DNA of 64,000 nucleotides from Lachnospiraceae bacterium (lineage in GTDB: Bacteria; Bacillota; Clostridia; Lachnospirales; Lachnospiraceae). Below the pieces are notes generated by a model. The model worked only from the letters and a program-made list of their open reading frames with translations, had not been told where the DNA came from and did no database searches. Made by a program: the position numbers and the translations under genes. The stretch spans positions 62,001 to 126,000 of the forward strand of contig WRBB01000001.1 in the NCBI GenBank assembly GCA_009779895.1. Direction: 5' to 3'. Of the stretch, positions 16,618 through 26,335 are shown piece after piece (position 1 is the stretch's first letter; each line of letters starts with the position of its first letter).

Positions 16618-18789
16618 TTGCGTAAAGGTTTTACAGAAAGAAAAAAATTGGTTTATGATTTTATTTGTGACGTTTCTTATATTCCTATGAAGTTCAAGGA
16701 AATCGCAGTATTATTGCAGGTTCCCAAAGATAGGAGACGGGAGTTACATGATATATTAGATTTATTGGAAGAAGAAGGTAAGGTTAGCCTGACTGCAAAA
16801 GGTAAGTATATAAAGGGTTCACATAGTATATTGCGTGGTACTTATCAAGGCAACCCCAAAGGGTTTGGTTTTGTACTTCCGGATGAGGAGGGGCAGGCGG
16901 ATATTTTTATTGCAGGGGAAAATAACAAAGGCGCCATGGATGGTGATCAAGTAGAGTATATGATTACATGTTCTCCGGAGGGTAAGCGAAAAGAGGGATA
17001 TATTAGCCGTATTGTTTCGCGTGGTGTGGTTCAAGTGGTGGGTCTATTTGAAAAAAATCAAAGTTTTGGTTTTGTACGTCCGGACAATCAAAAAATGTTG
17101 CAAGATATTTATATACCTGAGGGTAAATGGATGGGAGCAGTGACAGGTCAAAAAGTAGTTGCCGAATTGACCTCCTATGGAGAAAAGGACAAAAAACCGG
17201 AAGGGCGGATAATCGAGATTATTGGTTTTGCTAACGCACCGGGTACAGATATATTATCCATTGTAAAAGATTATGGTTTGCCTGTAGAATTCCCTGTACG
17301 TGTATGCAATCAAGCGGAACGGGTAGGAAAAGATGTCAGTGCGGCTGATATAATGGGTCGTATGGATTTGCGGAATTTAGATATGGTGACCATAGATGGC
17401 GAAGATGCTAAAGACTTGGATGATGCGGTTTCGTTGGTTCGTGATGGTGAAAATTATGTTTTAGGTGTGCATATTGCCGATGTGGCCAATTATGTTCAAG
17501 AAGGTAGTGCTTTGGACAAAGAAGCTTTGCGGCGGGGAACCAGTGTTTATTTGGTAGACCGTGTGATTCCTATGTTACCGCCAAAGCTTTCCAATGGAAT
17601 TTGTTCTTTGAATGCCCATGAAGATAGATTGGCATTGAGTTGTATTATGACAGTAAATCCCAAGGGCGAAGTGATTAATCATGCGTTGGCTGAAACGGTG
17701 ATTCAGGTAAATAAGCGTATGACTTATACCGCTGTGGCGAAGATATTAGAAGAACAAGATGCACAAGAAATGGCAGACAATCAAGAACGATTGCCTATGT
17801 TTGAGGATATGAGAGCATTATCATTGATTTTACGGGAGCGGCGGCGAAATCGTGGTTCTATTCATTTTGATTTTCCGGAAACAAAAATGGTATTAGATGA
17901 AGATGGTGTGCCTGTAGAGATAAAGGCTTATGAAGTAAATACAGCCACATGCCTGATAGAAGATTTTATGTTGTTGGCAAATGAAACAGTGGCAGAAGAA
18001 TATTATTGGCGTGAATTACCCTTTTTATATCGGAGTCATGAGATACCGGATGAAGAAAAGATGAAGAAGTTAAGTTTTCTCGTTCATAATTTTGGTTTTC
18101 ATATGCGGGTGAATGAGGAGATACATCCGATGGAAATACAAAAATTATTAAATAAGATTGCAGGTACCCCCCAAGAGGCAATGATTAGCCGCTTGACGTT
18201 ACGTTCTATGCGACAAGCACGTTATACAACAGAAAATGCAGGTCATTTTGGTTTGGCTGCCAAATACTATACCCATTTTACTTCGCCCATACGTCGCTAT
18301 CCGGATTTGCAGATTCATCGTATCATTAAGGAGAATATACGTGGTCGTTTGAATCAAGAACGTATTGCGCACTATGCGAAACGATTGCCTGAGGTTGCGT
18401 TGCAATCCAGTACCATGGAACGACGTGCAGAAGAGGCAGAGCGAGAGACCATTAAGCTGAAAAAAGCAGAGTACATGAAAGGGCATATTGGTGATGTATT
18501 TGTAGGTGTGATTTCCGGTGTGACCAGATGGGGCATTTATGTAGAATTGCCAAATACAATAGAGGGTATGGTTCATGTTACAAATTTAACAGATGATTTT
18601 TATGAGTATGACGAAGTACGTTTTGAGCTTGTAGGAGAAGCGACGGGAAAGGTGTTTCGATTGGGTCAACAAGTGATGATATCTGTTCTCGAAGTGGATA
18701 CCCATCGCAGAACGATTGATTTTGAGCTTATGGAGGAACGCTATGATGGGTTGTCTTGCATTTGGGAAGGAAGTGAAATAAATGGCTAA
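16618..18789 (+). CDS. rnr: Ribonuclease R
   Basis: A 3'-5' exoribonuclease that degrades structured RNA and works with SmpB/tmRNA in clearing defective messages. The 723 residues hold an N-terminal HTH-like region, cold-shock domains ([18 protein letters not shown] and [13 protein letters not shown]), the RNB catalytic domain with the metal-binding Asp cluster in [16 protein letters not shown] (about residue 260), and a C-terminal S1 domain ([17 protein letters not shown]). The start is TTG at 16618. Its end overlaps smpB by 8 bases, indicating translational coupling. Confidence 0.97.
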   Translation: MRKGFTERKKLVYDFICDVSYIPMKFKEIAVLLQVPKDRRRELHDILDLLEEEGKVSLTAKGKYIKGSHSILRGTYQGNPKGFGFVLPDEEGQADIFIAGENNKGAMDGDQVEYMITCSPEGKRKEGYISRIVSRGVVQVVGLFEKNQSFGFVRPDNQKMLQDIYIPEGKWMGAVTGQKVVAELTSYGEKDKKPEGRIIEIIGFANAPGTDILSIVKDYGLPVEFPVRVCNQAERVGKDVSAADIMGRMDLRNLDMVTIDGEDAKDLDDAVSLVRDGENYVLGVHIADVANYVQEGSALDKEALRRGTSVYLVDRVIPMLPPKLSNGICSLNAHEDRLALSCIMTVNPKGEVINHALAETVIQVNKRMTYTAVAKILEEQDAQEMADNQERLPMFEDMRALSLILRERRRNRGSIHFDFPETKMVLDEDGVPVEIKAYEVNTATCLIEDFMLLANETVAEEYYWRELPFLYRSHEIPDEEKMKKLSFLVHNFGFHMRVNEEIHPMEIQKLLNKIAGTPQEAMISRLTLRSMRQARYTTENAGHFGLAAKYYTHFTSPIRRYPDLQIHRIIKENIRGRLNQERIAHYAKRLPEVALQSSTMERRAEEAERETIKLKKAEYMKGHIGDVFVGVISGVTRWGIYVELPNTIEGMVHVTNLTDDFYEYDEVRFELVGEATGKVFRLGQQVMISVLEVDTHRRTIDFELMEERYDGLSCIWEGSEING

Positions 18790-19246
18790 GACAGACGGGA
18801 AGTTGATTGCAAATAATAAAAAGGCTTACCATGATTATTTTATTTTAGAGAAATATGAGGCCGGCATCGTATTGCACGGTACGGAAGTGAAAGCATTGCG
18901 TATGGGTAAATGTAGTATTAAGGAAGCTTTTGTACGCATTGCCCATGGGGAAATTTATGTTTATGGTATGCATATAAGTCCTTATGAAAAAGGAAATATA
19001 TTCAACAAAGATCCTTTGCGGGTAAGAAAATTATTGTTACATAAAAGTGAAATCAATAAAATATCAGGAAAAGTCAAAGAGCAGGGCATTACGGTTTTGC
19101 CTTTGAAAATTTATTTTTCAGGCAGTCTTGTAAAGGTAGAGATTGGTTTGGCTAAAGGTAAGAAACTTTATGACAAACGAGCAGATATTGCCAAGAAAGA
19201 TCAAAAAAGAGAGGCGCAGCGTGATTTGAAAATTAGAAATTTATAA
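18782..19246 (+). CDS. smpB: SsrA-binding protein SmpB
   Basis: A 154-residue tmRNA partner for trans-translation. Typical motifs are [38 protein letters not shown], and the basic C-terminal tail [19 protein letters not shown] that enters the mRNA channel. It overlaps rnr by 8 bases. The tmRNA gene ssrA, often just downstream, is not here: only 20 bases separate smpB from aroD. Confidence 0.98.
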   Translation: MAKTDGKLIANNKKAYHDYFILEKYEAGIVLHGTEVKALRMGKCSIKEAFVRIAHGEIYVYGMHISPYEKGNIFNKDPLRVRKLLLHKSEINKISGKVKEQGITVLPLKIYFSGSLVKVEIGLAKGKKLYDKRADIAKKDQKREAQRDLKIRNL

Positions 19247-19266
19247 GTTCAAGAAAAGGAGATACT

Positions 19267-20082
19267 ATGAAACCTGTTGTTGTAAGAGGATTGGAAATTG
19301 GTGTTGGTATGCCTAAGATTTGTGTTTCCATTATGGGAAAAACCAAAGCGGAAATTATAGAAGAAACCAAGATTGCTTTGGCGACCGATGCGGATTTGCT
19401 TGAATGGCGTGTAGATTTCTGCGAATTGAATCATGCAACGGATTTGATTGATATATTAGGGATTTTGCGGGAAATGCTACATGAAAGGCCTCTTTTGTTT
19501 ACATTGCGGACATTACGTGAGGGTGGGTGTAAAGAAATTGCGCCCTTGCAGTATGTTCAGATTTTGCAAAGAGCGATTGAATCTAGGTGTGTAGACATTG
19601 TAGATGTAGAAATTTTTGTTGATGTGTATGATTCATGGAAAACAGTGAAAGAATTGGATATTGTTCCACGTAATAATATGCATCAATATACCAATACAAT
19701 TATTGCCCAAGCGCATAAGCATAATGTAAAAGTATTGGGTTCCAATCACAATTTTAAGGGGACATCTCCAATGGAAGAGATTGTATTGCGTTTATTAGAG
19801 ATGAAAAATATCGGGGTAGATATTGGGAAAATTGCTGTTATGCCAAAGAGCAAAAAAGATGTGCTGACGTTATTAAATGCGACCCTTGAAATGTCTCATC
19901 GGGGCATGAATATACCCATTGTGACAATGGCAATGGGTGATTATGGAAAAATCAGTCGTATTTGCGGGGAGTTTTTCGGTTCCGCTGTTACCTTTGCGGC
20001 AGTAAGGGAAGAATCAGCACCGGGGCAAATAAAGGTAGATGTTTTGAAAGAGATGTTGGCACAAATGCATGTGGTGTTGTGA
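19267..20082 (+). CDS. aroD: 3-dehydroquinate dehydratase, type I
   Basis: Third step of the shikimate pathway: dehydrates 3-dehydroquinate through a Schiff base. The Schiff-base Lys is in KIAVMPKSKKDV near residue 198 and the catalytic His is in VLGSNHNFKGTSP near 160 (the usual HDF reads HNF). The N-terminal PKICVSIMGKTKAE and the C-terminal MAMGDYGKISR are class I features. At 271 residues it is slightly long for the family. AAAGGAG lies six bases before ATG 19267. It stands beside smpB rather than other aro genes; aroK is elsewhere in the window (52.6 kb). Confidence 0.95.
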   Translation: MKPVVVRGLEIGVGMPKICVSIMGKTKAEIIEETKIALATDADLLEWRVDFCELNHATDLIDILGILREMLHERPLLFTLRTLREGGCKEIAPLQYVQILQRAIESRCVDIVDVEIFVDVYDSWKTVKELDIVPRNNMHQYTNTIIAQAHKHNVKVLGSNHNFKGTSPMEEIVLRLLEMKNIGVDIGKIAVMPKSKKDVLTLLNATLEMSHRGMNIPIVTMAMGDYGKISRICGEFFGSAVTFAAVREESAPGQIKVDVLKEMLAQMHVVL

Positions 20083-20087
20083 TATTA

Positions 20088-20125
20088 CAGAAAGGGTGTT
20101 GATTTGCGGGTCAACATCCTTTCTG
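20088..20125. terminator. Bidirectional terminator between aroD and the KDG kinase
   Basis: A 15-base inverted repeat, CAGAAAGGGTGTTGA (20088-20102) with TCAACATCCTTTCTG (20111-20125) with one G-U, between convergent genes. The T-tracts are weak on both sides. Confidence 0.75.
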
Positions 20126-20140
20126 TGTGTTTAGAAATTC

Positions 20141-21166
20141 TTATCTTTGTACACGGCCGGAAGCATCTCCCCCAGCCAATTTCAATACTTCATCCATGGA
20201 AACTTGATTGAAGTCACCCTCAATGGAATGTTTTAGGCAAGAGGCCGCTACGGCGAACTCTATGGTACTTTGAGAGTCTAGGTTATTTAATATAGCACAA
20301 ATCAGTCCGCCGCCAAAGCTATCTCCGCCGCCAACACGGTCAACAATGTGCATGGCATATTTTTTGCTAAAGAAATAATCATATCCATCAAACAACATGG
20401 CGGACCAATTGTTGTCGTTGGCAGAAATAGATTCACGCAAAGTGATTGCTACTTTAGAAAAACCAAAACGGTCTTTTAATTGTTTTGCCACATGTTTATA
20501 GCCATCATGATTTACGGTTCCGGAAGTAACATCCGTACCGGTAGCGTGAATGCCAAAAACATCGGCAGAATCTTCTTCATTGGCAATACATACGTCTACG
20601 TATTTACATAATTTGCCCATCACTTCTCCTGCTTTTTTCTTTGACCAGAGTTTATTGCGGTAATTTAAATCGCAAGAAATGGTGATATTTGCTTTTTTTG
20701 CGGCCTTACAAGCTTCCAAACAAATGGCGGCTAAGTCATCATTTAATGCCGGTGTAATACCGGTAAAATGAAACCAAGAAGCACCATCAAAAATAATATT
20801 CCAATCAAAATCGCTACTGTTGGCAGTTGCAATGGAAGAGCCGGCACGATCATAAATAACTTTTGAAGGACGTTGTGAAGCACCTTTTTCCAGAAAATAA
20901 ATTCCGACTCTATCTCCGCCTCTGGTGATGTGTGACGTATCTACACCAAAACGGCGCAAGGCATTGATAGCAGCTTGGCCAATTTCATGTGTTGGTAATT
21001 TACTGACAAATTTTGCGTCAAAACCATAGTTTGCCAAGGAAACGGCTACGTTGGCTTCGCCGCCGCCATAGGTGGCGAGAAAATTTTCTGTTTGCGTGAA
21101 ACGCTGATATCCTTCTGGAGCGAGCCTTAACATAATTTCACCAAATGTAATTATTTTTTTTGACAT
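20141..21166 (-). CDS. 2-dehydro-3-deoxygluconokinase-like PfkB sugar kinase
   Basis: A 341-residue ribokinase/PfkB-fold enzyme. The N-terminal GEIMLRLAPEGYQRF and GGGEANVAVSLANYGF motifs and the C-terminal catalytic GGGDSFGGG (Asp as base) are clear. The overall sequence looks like KdgK, which phosphorylates 2-keto-3-deoxygluconate from uronate or pectin breakdown, but other sugar specificities cannot be excluded. No KDPG aldolase or uronate gene is adjacent. Ribosome binding site AGAGGT precedes ATG 21166. It is divergent from tex, with 141 bases between the two. Confidence 0.85.
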   Translation of the reverse strand: MSKKIITFGEIMLRLAPEGYQRFTQTENFLATYGGGEANVAVSLANYGFDAKFVSKLPTHEIGQAAINALRRFGVDTSHITRGGDRVGIYFLEKGASQRPSKVIYDRAGSSIATANSSDFDWNIIFDGASWFHFTGITPALNDDLAAICLEACKAAKKANITISCDLNYRNKLWSKKKAGEVMGKLCKYVDVCIANEEDSADVFGIHATGTDVTSGTVNHDGYKHVAKQLKDRFGFSKVAITLRESISANDNNWSAMLFDGYDYFFSKKYAMHIVDRVGGGDSFGGGLICAILNNLDSQSTIEFAVAASCLKHSIEGDFNQVSMDEVLKLAGGDASGRVQR

Positions 21167-21307
21167 GTTTACCTCTTCTTTCTTCTACTGAAATTGTTTA
21201 TTTATATAGCATGGATTATATCAAAAGTTTTTATTTAATGCAAAGCCTCTTTACTTATGATAGAATAAGGGAGATGTAAAAATATAGAGACAGAAGGTAT
21301 ATGAGAA

Positions 21308-23458
21308 ATGAATATTAGTCAAAAACTGACAGAAGAATTAGGTGTACAGTTGTGGCAGATACAAGCCACGATTGAATTGATTGATGCGGGAAATACCATC
21401 CCCTTTATTTCACGTTATCGAAAGGAAGTGACAGGTTCATTAGATGATGAGCAATTGCGTAAGCTTCATGAGCGTTTGTTTTATTTGCGCAATCTAGAAG
21501 AGAAAAAGGAGCAGGTGCTGTCTAGTATAGAAGAGCAGGGGAAGTTGACAGAAGAATTAAAACGTCAGATTTTGGCGGCGGAAACGTTAGTGGTGGTGGA
21601 GGATTTGTATCGTCCTTATCGCCCTAAACGTAGGACAAGAGCTACAATTGCAAAAGAAAAAGGCTTAGAGCCATTGGCAAATGTGATTCTTTTACAACAA
21701 ATCGAAACACCTTTGGAAGAGGCGGCTGAGGCTTATTTGTCAGAAGAGAAAGAAGTGCTGACGATAGAGGATGCCATTGCCGGTGCCAAGGATATCATAG
21801 CAGAAAACATTTCGGATTCGGCGGATTATCGAAGTTGGATTCGGCGGGTTACCATGCAAAAGGGTTTGTTGATTTCTGCGGCAAAAGATAAAGAAACGGA
21901 GTCGGTTTTTGAAATGTACTATGGCTTTGAAGAGCCAATACACAAGCTTGTGGGACACCGTATTCTAGCCATTAACCGTGGTGAAAAAGAAAAAATTTTG
22001 ACGGTGAAAATAGATGCACCGATAGAAGATATTCAGCAATATTTGGAAAAGAAAATCATTAGCCGGGAAAATCAATATACCACAGCTGTATTAAAAGATG
22101 TGGCAGAAGATTCTTATAAGCGTTTGATTGCGCCGGCGATTGAGCGGGAAATTCGCAATGAACTGACAGAAAAAGCAGAAGATGGTGCGATTACAGTGTT
22201 TGGCAAAAATTTAAAGCAGTTATTGATGCAGCCACCCATCGTCGGGCAAGTGGTTTTGGGTTGGGATCCGGCTTTTCGTACGGGTTGCAAGTTGGCTGTG
22301 GTTGATGCCACAGGTAAGGTGCTGGATACGACTGTGATTTATCCGACGCAACCAACCAATGACCACAAGATAAAAACCGCAAAAGCAACGTTGCAAAAGT
22401 TTATTCGTAAATATGGTATTACTTTGATTTCAGTGGGCAATGGCACAGCTTCACGAGAATCGGAGCAGTTTATTGTTGATTTATTAAAAGAAATACCGGA
22501 GAAAGTGCAATATATCATTGTAAATGAGGCGGGTGCTTCTGTTTATTCGGCCTCAAAGTTGGCTTCAGAAGAATTTCCTAATTTTGATGTAGGGCAACGC
22601 AGTGCTGCTTCTATTGCCAGAAGATTGCAAGATCCATTGGCAGAATTGGTAAAAATTGATCCACAGTCAATTGGAGTAGGTCAGTATCAACATGATATGA
22701 ATCAAAAGAAATTGGGAGAATCTCTAAGTGGCGTGGTGGAAGATTGTGTGAATAAGGTTGGGGTTGATTTAAATACAGCTTCAGCACCATTGTTGGCTTA
22801 TATTTCAGGGATTAGTGCCACCATTGCCAAAAATATTGTGACGTATCGGGAAGAAAAAGGTTCCTTTGCCAATCGCAGAGGTTTATTAAAAGTGGCGAAA
22901 TTAGGACCAAAAGCGTTTGAGCAAAGTGCTGGTTTTATGCGTATTCAAGGTAGCAAAAATCCTTTGGATGCTACGGGTGTTCATCCGGAATCGTACGAGG
23001 CTGCTGAAAGATTAATCATGGCTCAAGGTCATCAATTGACAGATATTGTGGAAGGCAAGATGAAAGACTTGGGTCGTTCGATAGGAAACTATCAGAAATT
23101 AGCAGAGGAATTGGGCATCGGAGAAATTACTTTGCGTGATATCGTAGCCGAGCTGGAAAAACCGGCACGAGATCCCCGGGATGAAATGCCGAAGCCGATT
23201 TTGCGTACGGATGTATTGGAGATGTCTGATTTAAAAACGGGTATGGTACTAAAAGGTACCGTTCGAAATGTGATTGATTTTGGTGCTTTTGTAGATATTG
23301 GTGTTCATCAGGATGGTTTGGTCCATATTTCGCAAATATCCAATCGTTATATCAAACACCCCTTGGAAGTTGTTAGTGTTGGGGATATTGTAGATGTGCA
23401 GGTGATGAGCGTAGATTTAAATAAAAAGAGAATCCAGTTAACGATGAAATTGAGTTAA
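21308..23458 (+). CDS. tex: Tex-family transcription accessory / RNA-binding protein
   Basis: A 716-residue multi-domain nucleic-acid-binding protein. In order: N-terminal helical Tex domain, a YqgF/RNase H-like domain beginning near residue 310 (VVLGWDPAFRTGCKLAVVD), helix-hairpin-helix repeats (NKVGVDLNTASAPLLAYISG..., near 485), and a C-terminal S1 domain (GMVLKGTVRNVIDFGAFVDIG, near 645). Tex is conserved and acts in transcription-related processes; its exact job in Clostridia is not settled. ATG 21308 follows an AGAAGG-type site. It leads a plus-strand run to the acylphosphatase. Confidence 0.96.
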   Translation: MNISQKLTEELGVQLWQIQATIELIDAGNTIPFISRYRKEVTGSLDDEQLRKLHERLFYLRNLEEKKEQVLSSIEEQGKLTEELKRQILAAETLVVVEDLYRPYRPKRRTRATIAKEKGLEPLANVILLQQIETPLEEAAEAYLSEEKEVLTIEDAIAGAKDIIAENISDSADYRSWIRRVTMQKGLLISAAKDKETESVFEMYYGFEEPIHKLVGHRILAINRGEKEKILTVKIDAPIEDIQQYLEKKIISRENQYTTAVLKDVAEDSYKRLIAPAIEREIRNELTEKAEDGAITVFGKNLKQLLMQPPIVGQVVLGWDPAFRTGCKLAVVDATGKVLDTTVIYPTQPTNDHKIKTAKATLQKFIRKYGITLISVGNGTASRESEQFIVDLLKEIPEKVQYIIVNEAGASVYSASKLASEEFPNFDVGQRSAASIARRLQDPLAELVKIDPQSIGVGQYQHDMNQKKLGESLSGVVEDCVNKVGVDLNTASAPLLAYISGISATIAKNIVTYREEKGSFANRRGLLKVAKLGPKAFEQSAGFMRIQGSKNPLDATGVHPESYEAAERLIMAQGHQLTDIVEGKMKDLGRSIGNYQKLAEELGIGEITLRDIVAELEKPARDPRDEMPKPILRTDVLEMSDLKTGMVLKGTVRNVIDFGAFVDIGVHQDGLVHISQISNRYIKHPLEVVSVGDIVDVQVMSVDLNKKRIQLTMKLS

Positions 23459-23470
23459 TGAGAGGTGGTC

Positions 23471-23938
23471 ATGGAATTAGTATACAAAAAAGCGTCATTC
23501 AATGATATTGATTTACTGGTGGAAACACGGTTGGAGGTGCTTAGAGCCATCAATCGGCTTAACGCTGCCGTTGACTTGAAATTTTTTAAAGATCAATCAA
23601 GGGCGTATTTTGAAAAGGCTTTGAAAGAGGATAGTCATGTAGCGTATGTGGTTTTTGACAATGGACAATTTATTGGTTCAGGTGGTATTAGTTTTTATCA
23701 AATATTGCCAAGTTATTATAACCAAAGTGGTATGTGGGGTTGCATTATGAATATGTATACACATCCGGCATATCGGCGCCGCGGGATTGCCAATCACACC
23801 TTAGATATGCTAGTAGAAACAGCCCATAGTCGCAATGTTACAAACATTACGTTAGAAACGACCCAAGAGTCACGTGTATTGTATGAGAAATATGGTTTTC
23901 GTGATTTGGACAATGAAATGCAGTTGGTTGAGCGATAA
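23471..23938 (+). CDS. GNAT-family N-acetyltransferase
   Basis: A 155-residue acetyltransferase-fold protein with the acetyl-CoA-binding motif A in MYTHPAYRRRGIANHTLDMLV (P-loop RRRGIA near residue 100) and a C-terminal RVLYEKYGFRDLDNEMQL. The substrate is unknown. I chose ATG 23471 with AGGTGG upstream; an in-frame GTG at 23465 lies on that site. It begins 12 bases after tex and ends 24 bases before the PurF-like gene. Confidence 0.9.
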   Translation: MELVYKKASFNDIDLLVETRLEVLRAINRLNAAVDLKFFKDQSRAYFEKALKEDSHVAYVVFDNGQFIGSGGISFYQILPSYYNQSGMWGCIMNMYTHPAYRRRGIANHTLDMLVETAHSRNVTNITLETTQESRVLYEKYGFRDLDNEMQLVER

Positions 23939-23962
23939 CAAACAACGAGAGGAAATAGGTAA

Positions 23963-25375
23963 ATGGGAGGATTTTTTGGGGTTGCAACAAAGCGGAATTG
24001 TACCTTAGAATTGTTTTATGGGGTGGATTATCATTCCCATCTGGGGACACGAAGAGCAGGAATGGCGACGCATGGTAAAGCGGGGTTTCAAAGAGCGATT
24101 CACAATATTGAAAACACCCCCTTTCGTACGAAGTTTGAAAAAGATGTAGATGAGTTAACGGGAAACTTAGGCATTGGTTGTATTTCAGATTATGATCCGC
24201 AACCTTTGATTATACAGTCACATTTTGGAAGTTTTGCTTTGACCGTGGTGGGAAAAATCAACAATTCCAAAGAGCTGTTGGAGCAACTATATCAAACGGG
24301 TTACACACATTTTCAAGAAATGAGTGGTGGTCGCATCAATGGTACGGAATTGGTGGCATCTTTGATTTGTCGGGCAGATAGTTTGCTGGAGGGTATCAAA
24401 TCTGTCCAGGAAAGTGTAGATGGCTCTGTGACCATGCTGATTATGACTGCGGAGGGGATTTTTGCAGTTCGGGATAAACATGGCCGTTTGCCTTTGATGA
24501 TTGGTCGAAATGAAGCGGGATTTTGTGTTTCTTCTGAGAGTTTTGCTTATATTAATTTGGATTATCAAGATTACAAAGAATTAGGTCCGGCGGAGGTGGT
24601 TTTTATAACGCCGGAGGGGATGGAAAGTTTAAGCCCCCCTTGCAAAGAAGAAATGAAAATGTGTTCTTTTTTATGGGTTTATTATGGTTATCCCACATCA
24701 GTTTATGAAGGTGTTGGTGTAGAAGAGATGCGTTATCGTTGTGGCCATTTGATGGCAAAGAGAGACAAGGGTCAGATATCTCCTGATATTATTGCGGGTG
24801 TGCCGGATTCCGGTGTAGCCCATGCTATTGGTTATGCCAATGCTTCCGGTGTGTCATATGCCCGTCCTTTTATTAAATATACACCCACTTGGCCACGTTC
24901 TTTTTTGCCGACCCATCAAAGGCAGAGAGATTTGATTGCTCGCATGAAATTGATTCCGGTGTATTCTTTGATTCGGGACAAGAAAATGTTATTGATAGAT
25001 GATTCTATTGTACGGGGGACTCAACTCAAAGAGACCACGGAGTTTCTGTATCAAAGTGGTGCAAAGGAAGTACATGTTCGCTCGGCTTGTCCGCCTTTGT
25101 TGTACGGCTGCAAATATTTGAATTTCTCCCGGCCAAATTCGGATATGGAGTTGATTACCCGGCGTGTGATTCAAGGGTTTGAGCCGGATATTAGTGGAGA
25201 GGCCATCCGAGCATATGCAATTCCCGGCAATCCTTATTATGAGAAGATGGTAGAAGAAATTCGTCGGCAACAAAACTATACTTCTTTAAAATTTCATCTG
25301 TTGGATGATTTGATCGAATCAATTGGATTACCATCCAAGCAATTGTGTACATACTGTTTCAACGGTGATCAATAA
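23963..25375 (+). CDS. PurF-like amidophosphoribosyltransferase paralogue lacking the glutaminase nucleophile
   Basis: Resembles glutamine-PRPP amidotransferase end to end (470 residues). The phosphoribosyltransferase half keeps the PRPP loop LLIDDSIVRGTQ (about 343-354), and four cysteines in the positions expected for the structural Fe-S cluster are present (C234, C383, C462, C465 in CTYC). The N-terminal glutaminase half, however, starts MGGFFGVA where PurF has M(C)GIFGI: the catalytic Cys is Gly. The usual HRGQ motif reads GTRR and the oxyanion-hole NG reads VG (VVGKINN). It is therefore predicted unable to use glutamine; it might use free ammonia or do something else. From memory, proteins starting this way are common in Lachnospiraceae. 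No other pur gene is nearby. Confidence 0.85.
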   Translation: MGGFFGVATKRNCTLELFYGVDYHSHLGTRRAGMATHGKAGFQRAIHNIENTPFRTKFEKDVDELTGNLGIGCISDYDPQPLIIQSHFGSFALTVVGKINNSKELLEQLYQTGYTHFQEMSGGRINGTELVASLICRADSLLEGIKSVQESVDGSVTMLIMTAEGIFAVRDKHGRLPLMIGRNEAGFCVSSESFAYINLDYQDYKELGPAEVVFITPEGMESLSPPCKEEMKMCSFLWVYYGYPTSVYEGVGVEEMRYRCGHLMAKRDKGQISPDIIAGVPDSGVAHAIGYANASGVSYARPFIKYTPTWPRSFLPTHQRQRDLIARMKLIPVYSLIRDKKMLLIDDSIVRGTQLKETTEFLYQSGAKEVHVRSACPPLLYGCKYLNFSRPNSDMELITRRVIQGFEPDISGEAIRAYAIPGNPYYEKMVEEIRRQQNYTSLKFHLLDDLIESIGLPSKQLCTYCFNGDQ

Positions 25376-25395
25376 AAGAAAGGCATGAAGAAGAT

Positions 25396-26055
25396 ATGCG
25401 ATTTAATTTAATAGAAAATCCAATTATGCGGGCTCTTGGTCGTTTATGTGATTTTATGATTTTGAATGTATTATTTATCATTTGCAGCATTCCGATTTTT
25501 ACGATTGGTGCGTCTATTACAGCGATGTACACAGTGATGTTAAAATTGGTAAAAAATGAAGAGGGTTATATTTTCAAAGGTTTTTTGCTTGCCTTTAAAG
25601 AAAATTTTAAAAAGAGTACTATTCTGTGGTTGATGTATGCACCACTTGGGCTGATTATTTTGCTCAATATTCATCTGACACAATTTATGGATGTGGAAAT
25701 ACTTCAAACGGTTTTGATGGTGATTTTTGTTATGATGGGTGCAATTCTTGTTTTTATGGGATTATATTTATTCCCAATGACAGCACGTTATGAAAATACA
25801 ATCAAGGTCAATATTAAAAATGCTTTGTTGTTATCCATTGGTAAGTTGCCTTATACGATACTATTATTAATCATTCATGCAGCTGCGATTGTGATTACGC
25901 TTTTAACATTAGAAACAATCATAATCGGAACGATCATATGGATTTTTGTGGGATTTGCACTGGTGGCTTGGTTAAGTGCAAAGGTATTACGTAAGGTTTT
26001 TGAAGTGATTGATCCCAAGGAGGAAGAAGAGAAGTCTCCGATGGACGAGGTATAG
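25396..26055 (+). CDS. YesL/DUF624-family membrane protein
   Basis: A 219-residue integral membrane protein with about five hydrophobic segments (20-45, 75-95, 105-130, 150-175, 178-200). The N-terminus FNLIENPIMRALGRLCDFM and the following LNVLFIICSIPIFTIGAS are typical of DUF624 (YesL). Members often sit next to carbohydrate ABC transporters, but none is here and the function is unknown. The C-terminus is acidic (PKEEEEKSPMDEV) and its last codons carry the ribosome binding site of the acylphosphatase gene, whose start lies one base past this stop. Confidence 0.87.
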   Translation: MRFNLIENPIMRALGRLCDFMILNVLFIICSIPIFTIGASITAMYTVMLKLVKNEEGYIFKGFLLAFKENFKKSTILWLMYAPLGLIILLNIHLTQFMDVEILQTVLMVIFVMMGAILVFMGLYLFPMTARYENTIKVNIKNALLLSIGKLPYTILLLIIHAAAIVITLLTLETIIIGTIIWIFVGFALVAWLSAKVLRKVFEVIDPKEEEEKSPMDEV

Positions 26056-26056
26056 T

Positions 26057-26335
26057 ATGACAGAAAAAATAAGAAAGCGTTTGATATTTCATGGCCGTGT
26101 GCAAGGTGTTGGTTTTCGGTATCGTGCCACAGGGCTTGCCCTTTCGATTGGATTGACCGGTTGGGTGCAAAATGAGTCGGATGGTACTGTATCCATGGAA
26201 GTGCAAGGGTCGGGGGAACAAATAGACAAGTTACTGATAACGTTAAATAAAAGCGATTTCATTCGAATCGACCATTTGGATTCGGCTAAAATCGCTGTGA
26301 AAAGTGATGAAAAAAAGTTCCGCATTCAATATTAA
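26057..26335 (+). CDS. Acylphosphatase
   Basis: A 92-residue protein with the acylphosphatase signature GRVQGVGFRYRATGLA (catalytic Arg) and GLTGWVQNESDGTV (catalytic Asn). It hydrolyses acyl phosphates in the cytoplasm. I place the start at ATG 26057, behind GAGG at 26046; a longer in-frame reading from 26009 lies inside the DUF624 gene. Its stop codon overlaps the stop of the convergent hydF by two bases, so the two transcripts must overlap and there is no terminator between them. Confidence 0.93.
   Translation: MTEKIRKRLIFHGRVQGVGFRYRATGLALSIGLTGWVQNESDGTVSMEVQGSGEQIDKLLITLNKSDFIRIDHLDSAKIAVKSDEKKFRIQY

Noticed and set aside
19247-19266. Expected tmRNA gene (ssrA) after smpB
   Set aside because: Only 20 bases separate smpB from aroD, so ssrA is not here.
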